Assembly: GCF_900111305.1 (NCBI RefSeq)
Contig: NZ_FOGS01000003.1
Location: 196,090 to 260,089 of the forward strand
Length of the DNA stretch: 64,000 nt
Direction: 5' to 3'
DNA from: Vreelandella subterranea
GTDB lineage: Bacteria; Pseudomonadota; Gammaproteobacteria; Pseudomonadales; Halomonadaceae
Below, piece after piece: positions 7,785 through 18,686 of the stretch. The position numbers and the translations under genes are program-made. Numbering within the stretch: the first letter of the stretch is position 1; each line of letters begins with the position of its first letter. The notes beneath the pieces are model-generated. The model ran no database searches. It saw only the letters and a list, made by a program, of their open reading frames with translations, and was not told the DNA's origin.

Positions 7785-9581
7785 ATGAGCCAATTTGCAA
7801 TCAACCTGCTCTTCGTAGGTGCCTCCTTTGCCTTGTATATAGGCATTGCGATCTGGGCACGTGCGGGGTCGACAAAAGACTTCTATGTCGCTGGCGGCGG
7901 GGTCCATCCAATCACCAACGGGATGGCAACCGCTGCGGACTGGATGTCGGCGGCGTCCTTCATTTCAATGGCGGGTCTGCTGGCCTCTGGTGGTTATGCC
8001 AACTCCACCTTCCTGATGGGCTGGACCGGCGGCTACGTCATTCTCGCCATGCTGCTTGCGCCCTACCTGCGTAAGTTCGGCAAGTTTACCGTTCCCGACT
8101 TCATCGGCGACCGGTTCTACAGCAACACGGCCCGCTTGGTGGCGGTTATCTGCCTGATCGTGGCCTCGGTGACTTACGTTATCGGTCAGATGACCGGTGC
8201 GGGCGTCGCCTTCTCGCGCTTCCTGGAGGTGCCCAACACCGCAGGCATCTGGATTGCAGCAGCGATCGTATTCCTCTACGCCGTTTTCGGCGGCATGAAG
8301 GGCATCACCTATACCCAGGTGGCGCAGTACGTCGTCCTGATCATTGCCTATACCATCCCCGCGGTTTTCATCGCCATGCAGTTGACCGGCAATCCCATCC
8401 CGATGTTCGGCATGTTCAGCACGCATACCGAATCGGGTCTGCCGCTACTGCAGAAACTCGATGAGGTGGTTAACGCACTGGGCTTCAGGGACTATACAGC
8501 CGATGTCGACAACAAGCTCAACATGGTGCTGTTTACTCTGTCGCTGATGGTCGGTACGGCGGGTCTTCCCCACGTCATCATTCGCTTTTTCACCGTCCCC
8601 AGAGTTGCTGATGCACGCTGGTCGGCAGGCTGGGCGCTGGTGTTCATCGCGCTACTTTACCTCACCGCACCGGCGGTTGGTTCCATGGCGCGCTTGAACC
8701 TCGCCACGACGATCTACCCGGAAATGGCGGGGCAGGTAGAAGACTATGACGCCGCGGCGGAAGAGGCACTCATCTACGAAGAGCGCCCTGGCTGGATCCG
8801 CACCTGGGAAGAAACCGGCCTCATCAACTTCGAAGACAAGAACAATGACGGTCGCATCCAGATCTACAACGACAGCAATGAAGAATACGCCGAGATTGCT
8901 GAGTCGCGTGGCTGGGAAGGTAACGAACTGACCGTCAATAACGATATTCTTGTACTCGCCAACCCTGAAATTGCCAACCTGCCCGGCTGGGTCATTGGTT
9001 TGATTGCAGCGGGCGGTATCGCCGCGGCGCTATCGACGGCAGCCGGTCTTCTGCTGGCAATCTCATCGGCCATCAGCCACGATTTGATCAAGACCATGAT
9101 CAATCCCAAGATCACCGAGAAGGGTGAAATGTTGGCCGCACGTATTTCCATGGCGGGCGCCATCCTGGTAGCTACCTACCTTGGCCTCAACCCACCCGGG
9201 TTTGCCGCTCAGACGGTGGCCCTGGCCTTCGGTATCGCGGGTGCGTCACTGTTCCCCGCGCTGATGATGGGCATCTTCTCCAAGAAGATGAACAACTCAG
9301 GCGCCGTAGCCGGTATGCTGGCCGGCCTGGCCTGCACCCTGTTGTACATCTTCACCTACTTGGGCTGGCTGTTCATTCCGGGCACCAACATGCTGGAAAA
9401 CACCCCGGATAACTGGTTGTTCGGTATTTCGCCACTGTCCTTCGGTGCGGTCGGCGCAATGATCAACTTCACAGTAGCCTTCCTGGTCTGCAAGGTGACC
9501 AACGAGCCTCCGCAGGAGATCCAGGATCTGGTCGAAAGCGTTCGCTACCCGAAAGGCGCTGGCGTTGCCGTTGACCATTAA
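7785..9581 (+). CDS. Sodium/solute symporter, acetate-type (VC_2705 family)
   Basis: A 598-residue inner-membrane transporter of the SSS family with about 13 membrane helices; the sequence is related to the cation/acetate symporter ActP. Compared with ActP it carries an acidic, soluble insert of roughly 90 residues (about 305-395) between membrane helices. The insert holds an EF-hand-like loop: Asp351, Asn353, Asp355, Gly356, Ile358. The family is VC_2705, usually encoded with a DUF4212 partner as here. With Acs and a CrbS/CrbR pair nearby, acetate or another short organic acid is the likely substrate. It is followed by a strong terminator. Confidence 0.93.
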   Translation: MSQFAINLLFVGASFALYIGIAIWARAGSTKDFYVAGGGVHPITNGMATAADWMSAASFISMAGLLASGGYANSTFLMGWTGGYVILAMLLAPYLRKFGKFTVPDFIGDRFYSNTARLVAVICLIVASVTYVIGQMTGAGVAFSRFLEVPNTAGIWIAAAIVFLYAVFGGMKGITYTQVAQYVVLIIAYTIPAVFIAMQLTGNPIPMFGMFSTHTESGLPLLQKLDEVVNALGFRDYTADVDNKLNMVLFTLSLMVGTAGLPHVIIRFFTVPRVADARWSAGWALVFIALLYLTAPAVGSMARLNLATTIYPEMAGQVEDYDAAAEEALIYEERPGWIRTWEETGLINFEDKNNDGRIQIYNDSNEEYAEIAESRGWEGNELTVNNDILVLANPEIANLPGWVIGLIAAGGIAAALSTAAGLLLAISSAISHDLIKTMINPKITEKGEMLAARISMAGAILVATYLGLNPPGFAAQTVALAFGIAGASLFPALMMGIFSKKMNNSGAVAGMLAGLACTLLYIFTYLGWLFIPGTNMLENTPDNWLFGISPLSFGAVGAMINFTVAFLVCKVTNEPPQEIQDLVESVRYPKGAGVAVDH

Positions 9582-9598
9582 GTCATAATCATTCCCTA

Positions 9599-9621
9599 CC
9601 TGCGGCCCTAAGGGTCGCAGG
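9599..9621 (+). terminator. Hairpin downstream of the symporter
   Basis: CCTGCGGCCC-TAA-GGGTCGCAGG, a 10-bp stem with one G:T pair starting 18 bases after the symporter stop. Only three T follow, so it probably supports the stronger hairpin that comes next. Confidence 0.5.
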
Positions 9622-9636
9622 CTTTGGAATCGACCC

Positions 9637-9673
9637 GCCATCGGGCTTCCTCCGGGAGGCCCGATGGCTTTTT
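9637..9673 (+). terminator. Rho-independent terminator of the symporter operon
   Basis: GCCATCGGGC and its complement GCCCGATGGC form a 10-bp stem followed directly by TTTTT. The ribosome-binding site of the next gene (AGAAGGA) begins immediately after the T run, so that gene may depend on readthrough or on a promoter hidden in this segment. Confidence 0.85.
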
Positions 9674-9686
9674 AGAAGGACGTATT

Positions 9687-10202
9687 ATGATTTGGCATCT
9701 GATTGCCGCGGTATTTGCAGGCCTGGCAGCGGCAGGGGTTGGCCTATTCCTGCGCACGCTCAGCGGTAAACGATTACCCAAGTGGATTGTGCCCGTTTGC
9801 GGGGGGCTGGGTATGATCAGCTACCAGATCCATATGGAGTATTCGTGGTTTGAGCACAAGCAGCAGCAGCTTCCCGACACCGCCGAGGTGATTTCCAGCG
9901 ATACCAGCCAACAGGTCTGGCGGCCGTGGACCTTCATCTTTCCGGTGACGACCAAGTTCAGCGTCGTCGACAGCGAGAACATTCAACTGGGTAGCAGCGA
10001 TGACGAGCGAGTGGCGCAATTCATTCTGTACCAGTTCGAACGCCACTACACCGATGTGATTACCCACCACCCCTATGTGCTCAATTGCGATAGCCGTGAA
10101 CTGATTCCCCTAGAGCCGGAAACCCGGGAGCCGCAAATCGACCGGATGCGGACGCTGCGCGATACCTCCCCGCTACTGACCCATGTATGCGATAACGCAT
10201 AA
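9687..10202 (+). CDS. Conserved-looking small inner-membrane protein of unknown function
   Basis: 171 residues. Two hydrophobic segments at residues 1-24 and about 30-45 suggest an N-terminal membrane hairpin, followed by a soluble domain of about 125 residues rich in charged residues. I do not recognise a named domain. ATG 9687 is chosen for the AGAAGGA 6-7 bases upstream. It lies between the acetate symporter terminator and the CrbS-type kinase, all in one direction, and codon usage looks like its neighbours. The position suggests a link to acetate transport or sensing, but the sequence itself gives no function. Confidence 0.75.
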   Translation: MIWHLIAAVFAGLAAAGVGLFLRTLSGKRLPKWIVPVCGGLGMISYQIHMEYSWFEHKQQQLPDTAEVISSDTSQQVWRPWTFIFPVTTKFSVVDSENIQLGSSDDERVAQFILYQFERHYTDVITHHPYVLNCDSRELIPLEPETREPQIDRMRTLRDTSPLLTHVCDNA

Positions 10203-10219
10203 TCCCCCCTATCTCACGC

Positions 10220-10248
10220 CTGACGCCAAATCTTATTTCGCCTAGAAT
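10220..10248 (+). promoter_or_regulatory. Candidate promoter of the sensor kinase gene
   Basis: CTGACG at 10220-10225, 17-base spacer, TAGAAT at 10243-10248. Transcription would start near 10255, leaving a leader of about 55 bases before the kinase ATG at 10309, which is preceded by GGGAG. Confidence 0.5.
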
Positions 10249-10308
10249 GGTGCGCCTGACGGGTAGGTTCCAGTTGCTTGAACGATAGGCATAAGGCGGG
10301 AGACAGCT

Positions 10309-13300
10309 ATGTTTCATGGCGGACTGTTGGTCGCGGTATCGCTTGTGTATATCGCGGTGCTATTCGGTATCGCCTGGTACGGCGACCGTCGCGCTCGCAT
10401 GGTCGGGTCAAGCCGCCGTCGCCCCATTATCTACAGCCTGGCCCTGGCGATTTACTGCACCTCCTGGACCTTCTACGGTGCCGTGGGCCAGGCGGCGACC
10501 GCTGGCTGGTCGTTTGCCAGTATTTTCGTGGGACCGGTGCTGACGTTTTTACTGTTCTGGCCCGTGCTCGCGAAAATGATCCGCGTAGCCAAGCATCAGA
10601 ACGTCACCTCCATCGCCGACTTCATTGCCTCGCGCTACGGCAAAACCCAGTCGCTGGCGGCTTTCGCGAGCCTTGTCGCCCTGGTCGGCACCCTGCCCTA
10701 CATCGCGCTGCAATTGAAAGCCGTCTCGACGACGTTCAGCGTGCTGACCGCGGAAGGCGACATGACCAAGGCGCCCCTGTTTGGCGATACTGCGTTTTAT
10801 GTCGCCGTGGTGATGGCGATCTTTGCCATTCTGTTCGGGACGCGACACACCGACGCCACCGAGCACCACGAGGGACTGATCCACGCCGTCGCTTTCGAGT
10901 CACTGGTCAAGCTGATCGCCTTCGTGGTGCTTGGCGTATTTGTCACCTGGGGCATGTTCGACGGCCTGGGCGAGCTGATGGGCTATGCAGAGACCCAGTT
11001 GGAACTTCAGCGTCAACTGGCCAATCAGGATTTCGGCCAAAGCTTCTGGGCGCAAACCCTGCTGGCGATGCTGGCGATTCTTTGCCTGCCCCGTCAGTTT
11101 CACGTCGCGGTGGTTGAAAACACGCATCACGACGATGCGACAAAAGCCCGCTGGCTGTTTCCGCTCTACCTGATCGTGATCTCGTTTTTTGTCGTCCCGC
11201 TGGCAGCGGCTGGCTTGATGCTGTTTTCCGGTTCCTCGGTCGAGCCTGACACCTATGTTCTGGCGCTGTCGATGGCATCCGGCAATGAATGGCTCACCCT
11301 GCTGACGTTCATCGGCGGCTTTTCCGCCGCCACGGGTATGGTCATTGTCGCGGCCGTCGCCGTTTCGATCATGATCTCCAACGAAATCGTGATCCCGGCA
11401 CTGTTCCGCTTGCGTTGGTTCGACACCAAGGCGAGGGATTACGGTCGCCTGGTCCTGCGTGCGAGACGCCTGACCATCGTCGCCGTCTTGGCCATGGCCT
11501 ACGGCTTCTACCAGATGATCGCCGAGTTCACGTCACTGGCGTCGATTGGCATGCTGTCCTTTGCGGCAGCGGCCCAGTTTGCCCCTGCGCTGATCGGCGG
11601 CCTGTACTGGAAGCGCGGTAACCGGCTAGGGGTGATCGTCGGCATGAACGCCGGCTTCGCCATTTGGATCTACAGCCTGCTCATGCCCGCCATGATCAGC
11701 GCCGGTGTGCTGCCAGCCGACTGGCTCGATGGCGGCCCTCTCGGGCTCGCCTGGCTGTCGCCGACGGCGCTGTTCGGCCTGAATATGGGCGACAGTTTCA
11801 CCCATGGGGTCATGCTGTCCCTGGGGGTTAATCTGTTCAGCTATATCTTCATCTCCCAGGTTACGTCCCAGCGCGTGGTCGAGCGCATTCAGGCGTCGCT
11901 TTTCGTCGACAGCGTTGAAACCCGTCAAACCTCGGTTAACCGCCCCTGGACCGGGGCGACCACGGTGGGAGACTTGAAGGTGCTTTGTGAACGCTTCCTG
12001 GGTGCGGGTCAGGTGGACCGCGCCTTTGAAGACTACGCGAGACGTGCGGGTAAACCGCTGGATGACAGCACCCGAGCCTCTATCGATGTTATCCAGTTCA
12101 CCGAGCGCTTCCTGGCCTCTGTGCTTGGGGCGTCTTCTGCACGGATCGTGGTCAACTCTGCCCTCCAGGGACGCGGCATCGGTATTTCCGACGTCATCTC
12201 GATTGTCGATGAAGCCTCCCAGGTGCTCGAATTCAACCGGGCTCTGTTGCAGGCCACCATCGAGAACATCAACCAGGGCATCAGCGTTGTCGACCAGAAC
12301 CTGCGACTGGTGGTGTGGAATCAGCGCTACCTCGAGCTGTTTCGCTTCCCTGATCACCTGATTCGTGTGGGCGCGCCAATAGACCGTATCTTCCGCTATA
12401 ACGCCCACAACGGCGAATACGGCCCCGGCGACCCTGAAGAACATGTCCAACTGCTGCTGGACAATATTCGCGACGGTCATCCCCACCGCTACGTCCGCTA
12501 CCGTCAGGATGGCAGCGTGCTCGAGGTGCAGGGCAACCCCATGCCGGGTGGCGGCTTTGTGTACACCTATCAGGATATTACCCAGCAAAAACGCATCGAG
12601 GAAGCGCTGATTCGTTCAGAGAACAATATCCGGATTTACACCGATAACGTTCCTGCCCTGATTGCCTACTTCGATAAGGAAGGTCGTTACCTGTTCACCA
12701 ACCGTGCTTATGAACAGGCCTTTGGTATTGATCGTAATGCCGTGATCGGCAAACGCTACGAAGACGTGCTGCCCAGGCGTCAGGCCCAGGAAAGAGCCCC
12801 CTGGGTGGCCCTCACCCTGGGTGGCGAACGCGTCAGCTTCGAGGTGTCCATGCCCATGGGCGACTCCCTGCGCCACATGCTGGTGACCTATACCCCCCAC
12901 TTCGGTGACAGCCAGTCGATTCTGGGTTTCTTTGCCCTTTATCAGGATATTACCGAACGCCGTCAGGCAGAGGTCGCCCTCAAGGAAACCAATGAAACCC
13001 TGGAGGAGCGCGTGCGCGAGCGGACCCAGGCGCTCTCGGAAGCCAACGCGGCTTTGCGCCAGGAGAACCGCGTCCGCGCCGAAGCCGAACAGGCACTGCG
13101 TCAGGCCAAGCAGCTGGCTGAAGATGCCAACGCGTCCAAGACGCGTTTCCTGGCGGCGGCGAGCCACGACCTGCTCCAGCCGCTTAACGCCGCGCGGCTG
13201 TTTACCTCGGCGCTCATGCAAAATGTCACCGTCCCGGATACCCAACGCACCATTGGGCATATCGATAATTCGCTGCAGGCGGCGGAAGAGCTGCTCAGTA

Positions 13301-14253
13301 CACTGCTGGACATCTCCAAGCTCGACGCAGGCGCTCTGACGCCTCGGCGCAGCCACTTTGCACTGGCCGACATCTTCCGCCCGCTGCGCGCCGAGTTTGA
13401 AGTGATGGCCGATGAGCGCGGGCTGGACCTGGTCGTGGTGCCTACCCAGCAGTGGGTCGACTCGGATCCGCAGATGCTGCGCCGTATTGTGCAAAACTTC
13501 CTTTCCAACGCGATTCGCTATACCCAGGAAGGCCGTGTCATGCTCGGCTGTCGCCGCCAGGGCGAGCGGCTGGTCATTGAAGTCTGGGACAGCGGCCCCG
13601 GGATTCCCGACTCCAAGCTCAGCGAAATTTTCCAGGAGTTCCGTCGCCTCGATCAGGTATCACGGCACAAGGAAAGCGAAAAAGGCCTCGGGCTTGGGCT
13701 TTCCATCGCCGACCGCATGAGTCGTGTGCTCGATCATCCGATCAAGGTTCGCTCTTGGGAAGGTACCGGCACGGTGTTCTCGGTCAGCGTGCCGCGCGTT
13801 GAAGCCCGCGAAGCCCGCACCGACGACCAGGACCAGGGACCACGCCGCACGGGTAACAAACTGGCCGGGACCCGCATCGTATGTATCGACAACGAAACGC
13901 TGATTCTCGAGGGCATGACCGCCATGCTCAGTGGCTGGGGCTGCGAGGTCTTCACTGCCACCAGTATCGGCGGCGCCAAGTCGATCCTGCGCAATATGGA
14001 TGGCGACCCGGACGCCATTCTGGCCGACTACCATCTGGATAACGAGGTCACCGGCCTGATGGCCCTTGAAGCCCTGAGCGAGCGTTTGACCACTGCCGTC
14101 CCCGGTATCGTGATTACCGCCGACCGCACCGAAGCCGTGGCCGAGGAGGTCAAGCGCGCCGGGTATCAGCTGCTGCTCAAGCCGGTACGCCCGGCGGCGC
14201 TGCGGGCGCTCTTGACGCGCACGCTCCAGGCCAGCCGAGCGACCAAGGCCTAG
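10309..14253 (+). CDS. crbS: Transporter-fused hybrid sensor histidine kinase, CrbS/MxtR type
   Basis: A 1314-residue inner-membrane hybrid kinase. The first ~500 residues form an SSS (sodium/solute symporter) domain with about 13 helices. A linker resembling the STAC domain follows (~530-640), then two PAS domains (~650-760 and ~775-885) and a coiled coil (~885-945). The HisKA box AASHDLLQP has the phosphoacceptor His953, the ATPase domain shows N, G1 (DSGPGIP) and G2 (GLGLGLS) boxes, and a C-terminal receiver domain has Asp1240. This is the layout of CrbS in Vibrio and MxtR in Pseudomonas, which with the LuxR-type partner CrbR/ErdR turns on acs (the acetate switch). The partner and acs lie directly downstream on the other strand, supporting the assignment. 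The signal sensed is not established from sequence. Confidence 0.9.
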   Translation: MFHGGLLVAVSLVYIAVLFGIAWYGDRRARMVGSSRRRPIIYSLALAIYCTSWTFYGAVGQAATAGWSFASIFVGPVLTFLLFWPVLAKMIRVAKHQNVTSIADFIASRYGKTQSLAAFASLVALVGTLPYIALQLKAVSTTFSVLTAEGDMTKAPLFGDTAFYVAVVMAIFAILFGTRHTDATEHHEGLIHAVAFESLVKLIAFVVLGVFVTWGMFDGLGELMGYAETQLELQRQLANQDFGQSFWAQTLLAMLAILCLPRQFHVAVVENTHHDDATKARWLFPLYLIVISFFVVPLAAAGLMLFSGSSVEPDTYVLALSMASGNEWLTLLTFIGGFSAATGMVIVAAVAVSIMISNEIVIPALFRLRWFDTKARDYGRLVLRARRLTIVAVLAMAYGFYQMIAEFTSLASIGMLSFAAAAQFAPALIGGLYWKRGNRLGVIVGMNAGFAIWIYSLLMPAMISAGVLPADWLDGGPLGLAWLSPTALFGLNMGDSFTHGVMLSLGVNLFSYIFISQVTSQRVVERIQASLFVDSVETRQTSVNRPWTGATTVGDLKVLCERFLGAGQVDRAFEDYARRAGKPLDDSTRASIDVIQFTERFLASVLGASSARIVVNSALQGRGIGISDVISIVDEASQVLEFNRALLQATIENINQGISVVDQNLRLVVWNQRYLELFRFPDHLIRVGAPIDRIFRYNAHNGEYGPGDPEEHVQLLLDNIRDGHPHRYVRYRQDGSVLEVQGNPMPGGGFVYTYQDITQQKRIEEALIRSENNIRIYTDNVPALIAYFDKEGRYLFTNRAYEQAFGIDRNAVIGKRYEDVLPRRQAQERAPWVALTLGGERVSFEVSMPMGDSLRHMLVTYTPHFGDSQSILGFFALYQDITERRQAEVALKETNETLEERVRERTQALSEANAALRQENRVRAEAEQALRQAKQLAEDANASKTRFLAAASHDLLQPLNAARLFTSALMQNVTVPDTQRTIGHIDNSLQAAEELLSTLLDISKLDAGALTPRRSHFALADIFRPLRAEFEVMADERGLDLVVVPTQQWVDSDPQMLRRIVQNFLSNAIRYTQEGRVMLGCRRQGERLVIEVWDSGPGIPDSKLSEIFQEFRRLDQVSRHKESEKGLGLGLSIADRMSRVLDHPIKVRSWEGTGTVFSVSVPRVEAREARTDDQDQGPRRTGNKLAGTRIVCIDNETLILEGMTAMLSGWGCEVFTATSIGGAKSILRNMDGDPDAILADYHLDNEVTGLMALEALSERLTTAVPGIVITADRTEAVAEEVKRAGYQLLLKPVRPAALRALLTRTLQASRATKA

Positions 14254-14272
14254 CTGGAAGACCGCTTGAACG

Positions 14273-14309
14273 AAACCGCCTCCGTGGCAAGACCACGGAG
14301 GCGGTTTTT
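14273..14309. terminator. Bidirectional terminator between the kinase and response regulator genes
   Basis: AAACCGCCTCCGTGG, a 5-base loop, then the exact complement CCACGGAGGCGGTTT followed by more T: a 15-bp perfect stem with T runs on both strands. It serves the convergent kinase (+) and response regulator (-) genes. Confidence 0.92.
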
Positions 14310-14356
14310 GGCGCGAAGCGCCGCTCTGCCAGCTCAGCGCCAGGCGAAGAGGCCCG

Positions 14357-15019
14357 TCACGACTCGACTTTGGGCGGCTCGACTTCCAGCTTCTGCGCTG
14401 CAATCACGGCTTGCGTGCGCGAGTGTACGCCCAGTTTACGCAAAATGGCCGTCACGTGCGCCTTGATGGTCGCTTCGGACACGTTCAGCTCGTAGGCAAT
14501 CTGCTTGTTCAGCAGACCTTCGGTAAGCATGTTGAGCACCCGGAACTGCTGGGGGGTCAGCGACGCAATCGCTTCGGCAAAACGCGACTCTTCCTCGCTG
14601 GTTTCTTCCAGCACGCCCGCCAATGCCTCGGGTAGCCACACCTCACCCTGCAAAATCTCGCTGACCGCTTCAGCGATCAGCTGCAGCGATGATGATTTGG
14701 GAATAAAGCCTGACGCGCCATAATCGATGGCACGGCGCACGACATAGGGCTCGTCGCTGCCCGAGACGACGGCCACCGGGATATCAGGCATTTGCCCACG
14801 CAGCTGGATAAGCCCCGAAAAACCATGGGCGCCCGGCATGTGCAGATCCAGCAGAATGAGGTCAGCATCCGGGTGTCGGTTGACCACCTCCATTGTCGCC
14901 TCCATGGTATCGGCTTCCACGATTTCTGCCTGCGGGGCCAGTTGGCGCAACGCCTGGGTGAGTGCTGCACGAAACAGCGGATGGTCGTCTGCGACGATAA
15001 ACTTGTGGGCTACTGCCAT
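14357..15019 (-). CDS. crbR: LuxR/NarL-family response regulator, CrbR/ErdR type
   Basis: 220 residues: an N-terminal receiver domain with the acidic pair Asp11/Asp12, phosphorylation site Asp58 (LLDLHMPG) and the conserved Lys in FIPKSS, then a LuxR-type helix-turn-helix (about 150-212, LTPQQFRVLNMLTEG onwards). ATG 15019 is preceded by GGAGG. It sits between the CrbS-type kinase and acs, so it is most likely the DNA-binding half of the acetate-switch pair controlling acs and perhaps the symporter operon. It is separated from acs upstream by 262 bases holding one hairpin, so it probably has its own promoter. Naming rests on context plus domain type. Confidence 0.85.
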   Translation of the reverse strand: MAVAHKFIVADDHPLFRAALTQALRQLAPQAEIVEADTMEATMEVVNRHPDADLILLDLHMPGAHGFSGLIQLRGQMPDIPVAVVSGSDEPYVVRRAIDYGASGFIPKSSSLQLIAEAVSEILQGEVWLPEALAGVLEETSEEESRFAEAIASLTPQQFRVLNMLTEGLLNKQIAYELNVSEATIKAHVTAILRKLGVHSRTQAVIAAQKLEVEPPKVES

Positions 15020-15168
15020 GGATATTCCTCCGGTTCCTCAAGCAGCGGGGTTTGCTGCTGCCGCGACGCTGGGCACATACGGTTAAGGCATGGTACCCCA
15101 TGGGCTAAGCCATGCCCAAGCGTCATATGCACAATTTGTAATGGATTCTTCATCACGCCGAACAAAGC

Positions 15169-15192
15169 AGTGCCGGCGCGATGGCCGGCACT
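15169..15192 (-). terminator. Possible acs terminator hairpin
   Basis: AGTGCCGGC-GCGATG-GCCGGCACT, a perfect 9-bp stem about 90 bases past the acs stop on the minus strand. The following bases in that direction (CTGCTTTGTT) are only partly T-rich, so termination may be inefficient or Rho-assisted. Confidence 0.45.
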
Positions 15193-15281
15193 GATCGTTC
15201 TGGCCCTTGGAAAACGGGCCAACACTCAGCCTGTTGTGTATCACCTGCCCCATCGTGGGAACGACGGGGCCAGCGAACAGG

Positions 15282-17231
<1,950 letters not shown>

Positions 17232-17321
17232 GAAATTGCCTCTGTCCGTGGAAATGCACTCTCTAAAGGAATGTAGCCGATATTATTTTTAACGTTACCG
17301 GCACCACCTATTTGTCACCCT

Positions 17322-17376
17322 AGCATAAACCTCTCGGCCCGGCCTTCCCTTTAGACATTGGTATTAACGTTTTTGG
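17322..17376 (-). promoter_or_regulatory. acs upstream region with putative regulator motif
   Basis: On the minus strand TTAATACCAATGTCT (17367-17353), preceded by CCAAAAA (17376-17370), resembles the motif at 7263-7287 upstream of the symporter operon. A -10-like TATGCT lies at 17327-17322, 25 bases further on, with no clear -35, as expected for an activated promoter. Whether CrbR binds here is inference. Confidence 0.35.
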
Positions 17377-17413
17377 CATTAATTACAATAACTTATAGCA
17401 AAGAATCCAGGCG

Positions 17414-17974
17414 TCATCCAGCACAGTAGACCAAGGTCTCAGCACAATGACGACAGCGATAGCGACGACCTTTTACGACCAAAGCATGACGCCGAGGCGT
17501 CAACTGGTGGTCTCGACAACCGCACCGGTAGCGATAGGGAGCTGGCTGCGCCCGTGCCACGTTAAAGCGATGTGTCACCTTGGGTTTCAGGCCGAACAGG
17601 TCGCGCATCACGGTTTTCCATTCGCGTCCGTGGGGTTTCAAGCGGGTGCCATCGGCGAGGTGAAACACCAGCCAGTGGGCCATTTCATGCGGGATAACCT
17701 CGTCGAAAAACGCGCCTCGGTTTTCATCCAGCAGCACAGGATTGAACCTTAATCCGCCGCGGCCAAGGTGCGCCTGACCGGCGGAAGCACCGCGCAGGTC
17801 AAACCATACCCCAGGACGCGGTAGCTCTGGATAGACCTCGCGGCAACGTTGCCAAGCGTGCTCGACGCGCTCGCGGGCAGCCTGGTGCAATGCCTCTGTC
17901 GTCAGGGCCGCAAGGGTTGCATCGGGCCAAGGGGGGAGTGGCGTGGTCGTCATTAGTGATAAACTAGCCGTCAT
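17414..17974 (-). CDS. SprT-like zinc metalloprotease
   Basis: 186 residues. The HExxH motif is His96-Glu97-His100 (PHEMAHW), and a C-terminal zinc ribbon is visible (CxC at 151/153, CRHC at 174-177). This is the SprT/Spartan-like domain layout. In eukaryotes Spartan cleaves DNA-protein crosslinks; the bacterial role is not well defined. Two in-frame ATGs (17974 and 17953) are possible and neither has a clear ribosome-binding site. It is divergent from the YgfB-like gene, with about 50 bases between them. Confidence 0.88.
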   Translation of the reverse strand: MTASLSLMTTTPLPPWPDATLAALTTEALHQAARERVEHAWQRCREVYPELPRPGVWFDLRGASAGQAHLGRGGLRFNPVLLDENRGAFFDEVIPHEMAHWLVFHLADGTRLKPHGREWKTVMRDLFGLKPKVTHRFNVARAQPAPYRYRCGCRDHQLTPRRHALVVKGRRYRCRHCAETLVYCAG

Positions 17975-18022
17975 TGTGTCATTTTGACTGTTTGTTTCCG
18001 CTGCTCATTGATGAGGCCCCTT

Positions 18023-18685
18023 ATGCCAGCGCGTCCCCATCCGCCCGAAGAGGCGACTCCGCCGCAGCCGCTGCTTGACGATGAACAACTCGACAGGCTG
18101 GACGATTTTCTCGCGTCGGACCAGGTCGACGAAGATGCTCTGGACCTGATTTCGGCGCACGGATTTCTCGTTGCGCTGGCCGTCGGCCCCAGCGAAGTGC
18201 CGCCTGCCCAGTGGATCGCCGAGCTGTTCCATGGCGAACCCCGTTATGCCGACGAGGCGCAGCGCGACGACATTATCCACCTGCTCACGCTGCTACGCGA
18301 TAATGCCATGGCGGTTCTAGAGCAGGGTGGCTTGCCTGAACTGCCCTTCGAACTGACCCTTGGCGGCATACCCGCCGAAGAGACGCCCATCGGCGATTGG
18401 TGCGCCGGGTTCATGGAAGGCGTGTTCTGCGATGAGAGTGCCTGGTTCCAGGATGACGAGGAAACCGCGGCCACCCTACTGCTGCCTTTCATGCTGCTGT
18501 CGGGGCTGTTTGACGACGAGCCCGATATGGCCGAAATGGCGGGCGACCTTGAGCACCAGGAAGCGCTGGTGACCCAGTTACCGGAGCTGGTGCTCGACCT
18601 TTATCTACACTACCGCGTGCCACCGGAAACCACCAAGCCCAAGCCGCGCCGAAAAACGCCCGCCAAGGGCAAACAGCGCCGCTAA
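18023..18685 (+). CDS. UPF0149 (YecA/YgfB-like) family protein
   Basis: 220 residues, acidic, with the UPF0149 core (residues ~15-195; the motif GWCAGF-like DWCAGFMEGV is clear) and a basic Lys/Arg/Pro-rich tail of about 18 residues. It lacks the C-terminal SEC-C zinc motif found in YecA. In Pseudomonas a YgfB-family protein affects AmpD-linked regulation, but function here is unknown. ATG 18023 follows GAGG by 6 bases; an upstream in-frame start at 17984 has no site. Its stop is one base from the convergent clsB stop. Confidence 0.85.
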   Translation: MPARPHPPEEATPPQPLLDDEQLDRLDDFLASDQVDEDALDLISAHGFLVALAVGPSEVPPAQWIAELFHGEPRYADEAQRDDIIHLLTLLRDNAMAVLEQGGLPELPFELTLGGIPAEETPIGDWCAGFMEGVFCDESAWFQDDEETAATLLLPFMLLSGLFDDEPDMAEMAGDLEHQEALVTQLPELVLDLYLHYRVPPETTKPKPRRKTPAKGKQRR

Positions 18686-18686
18686 G

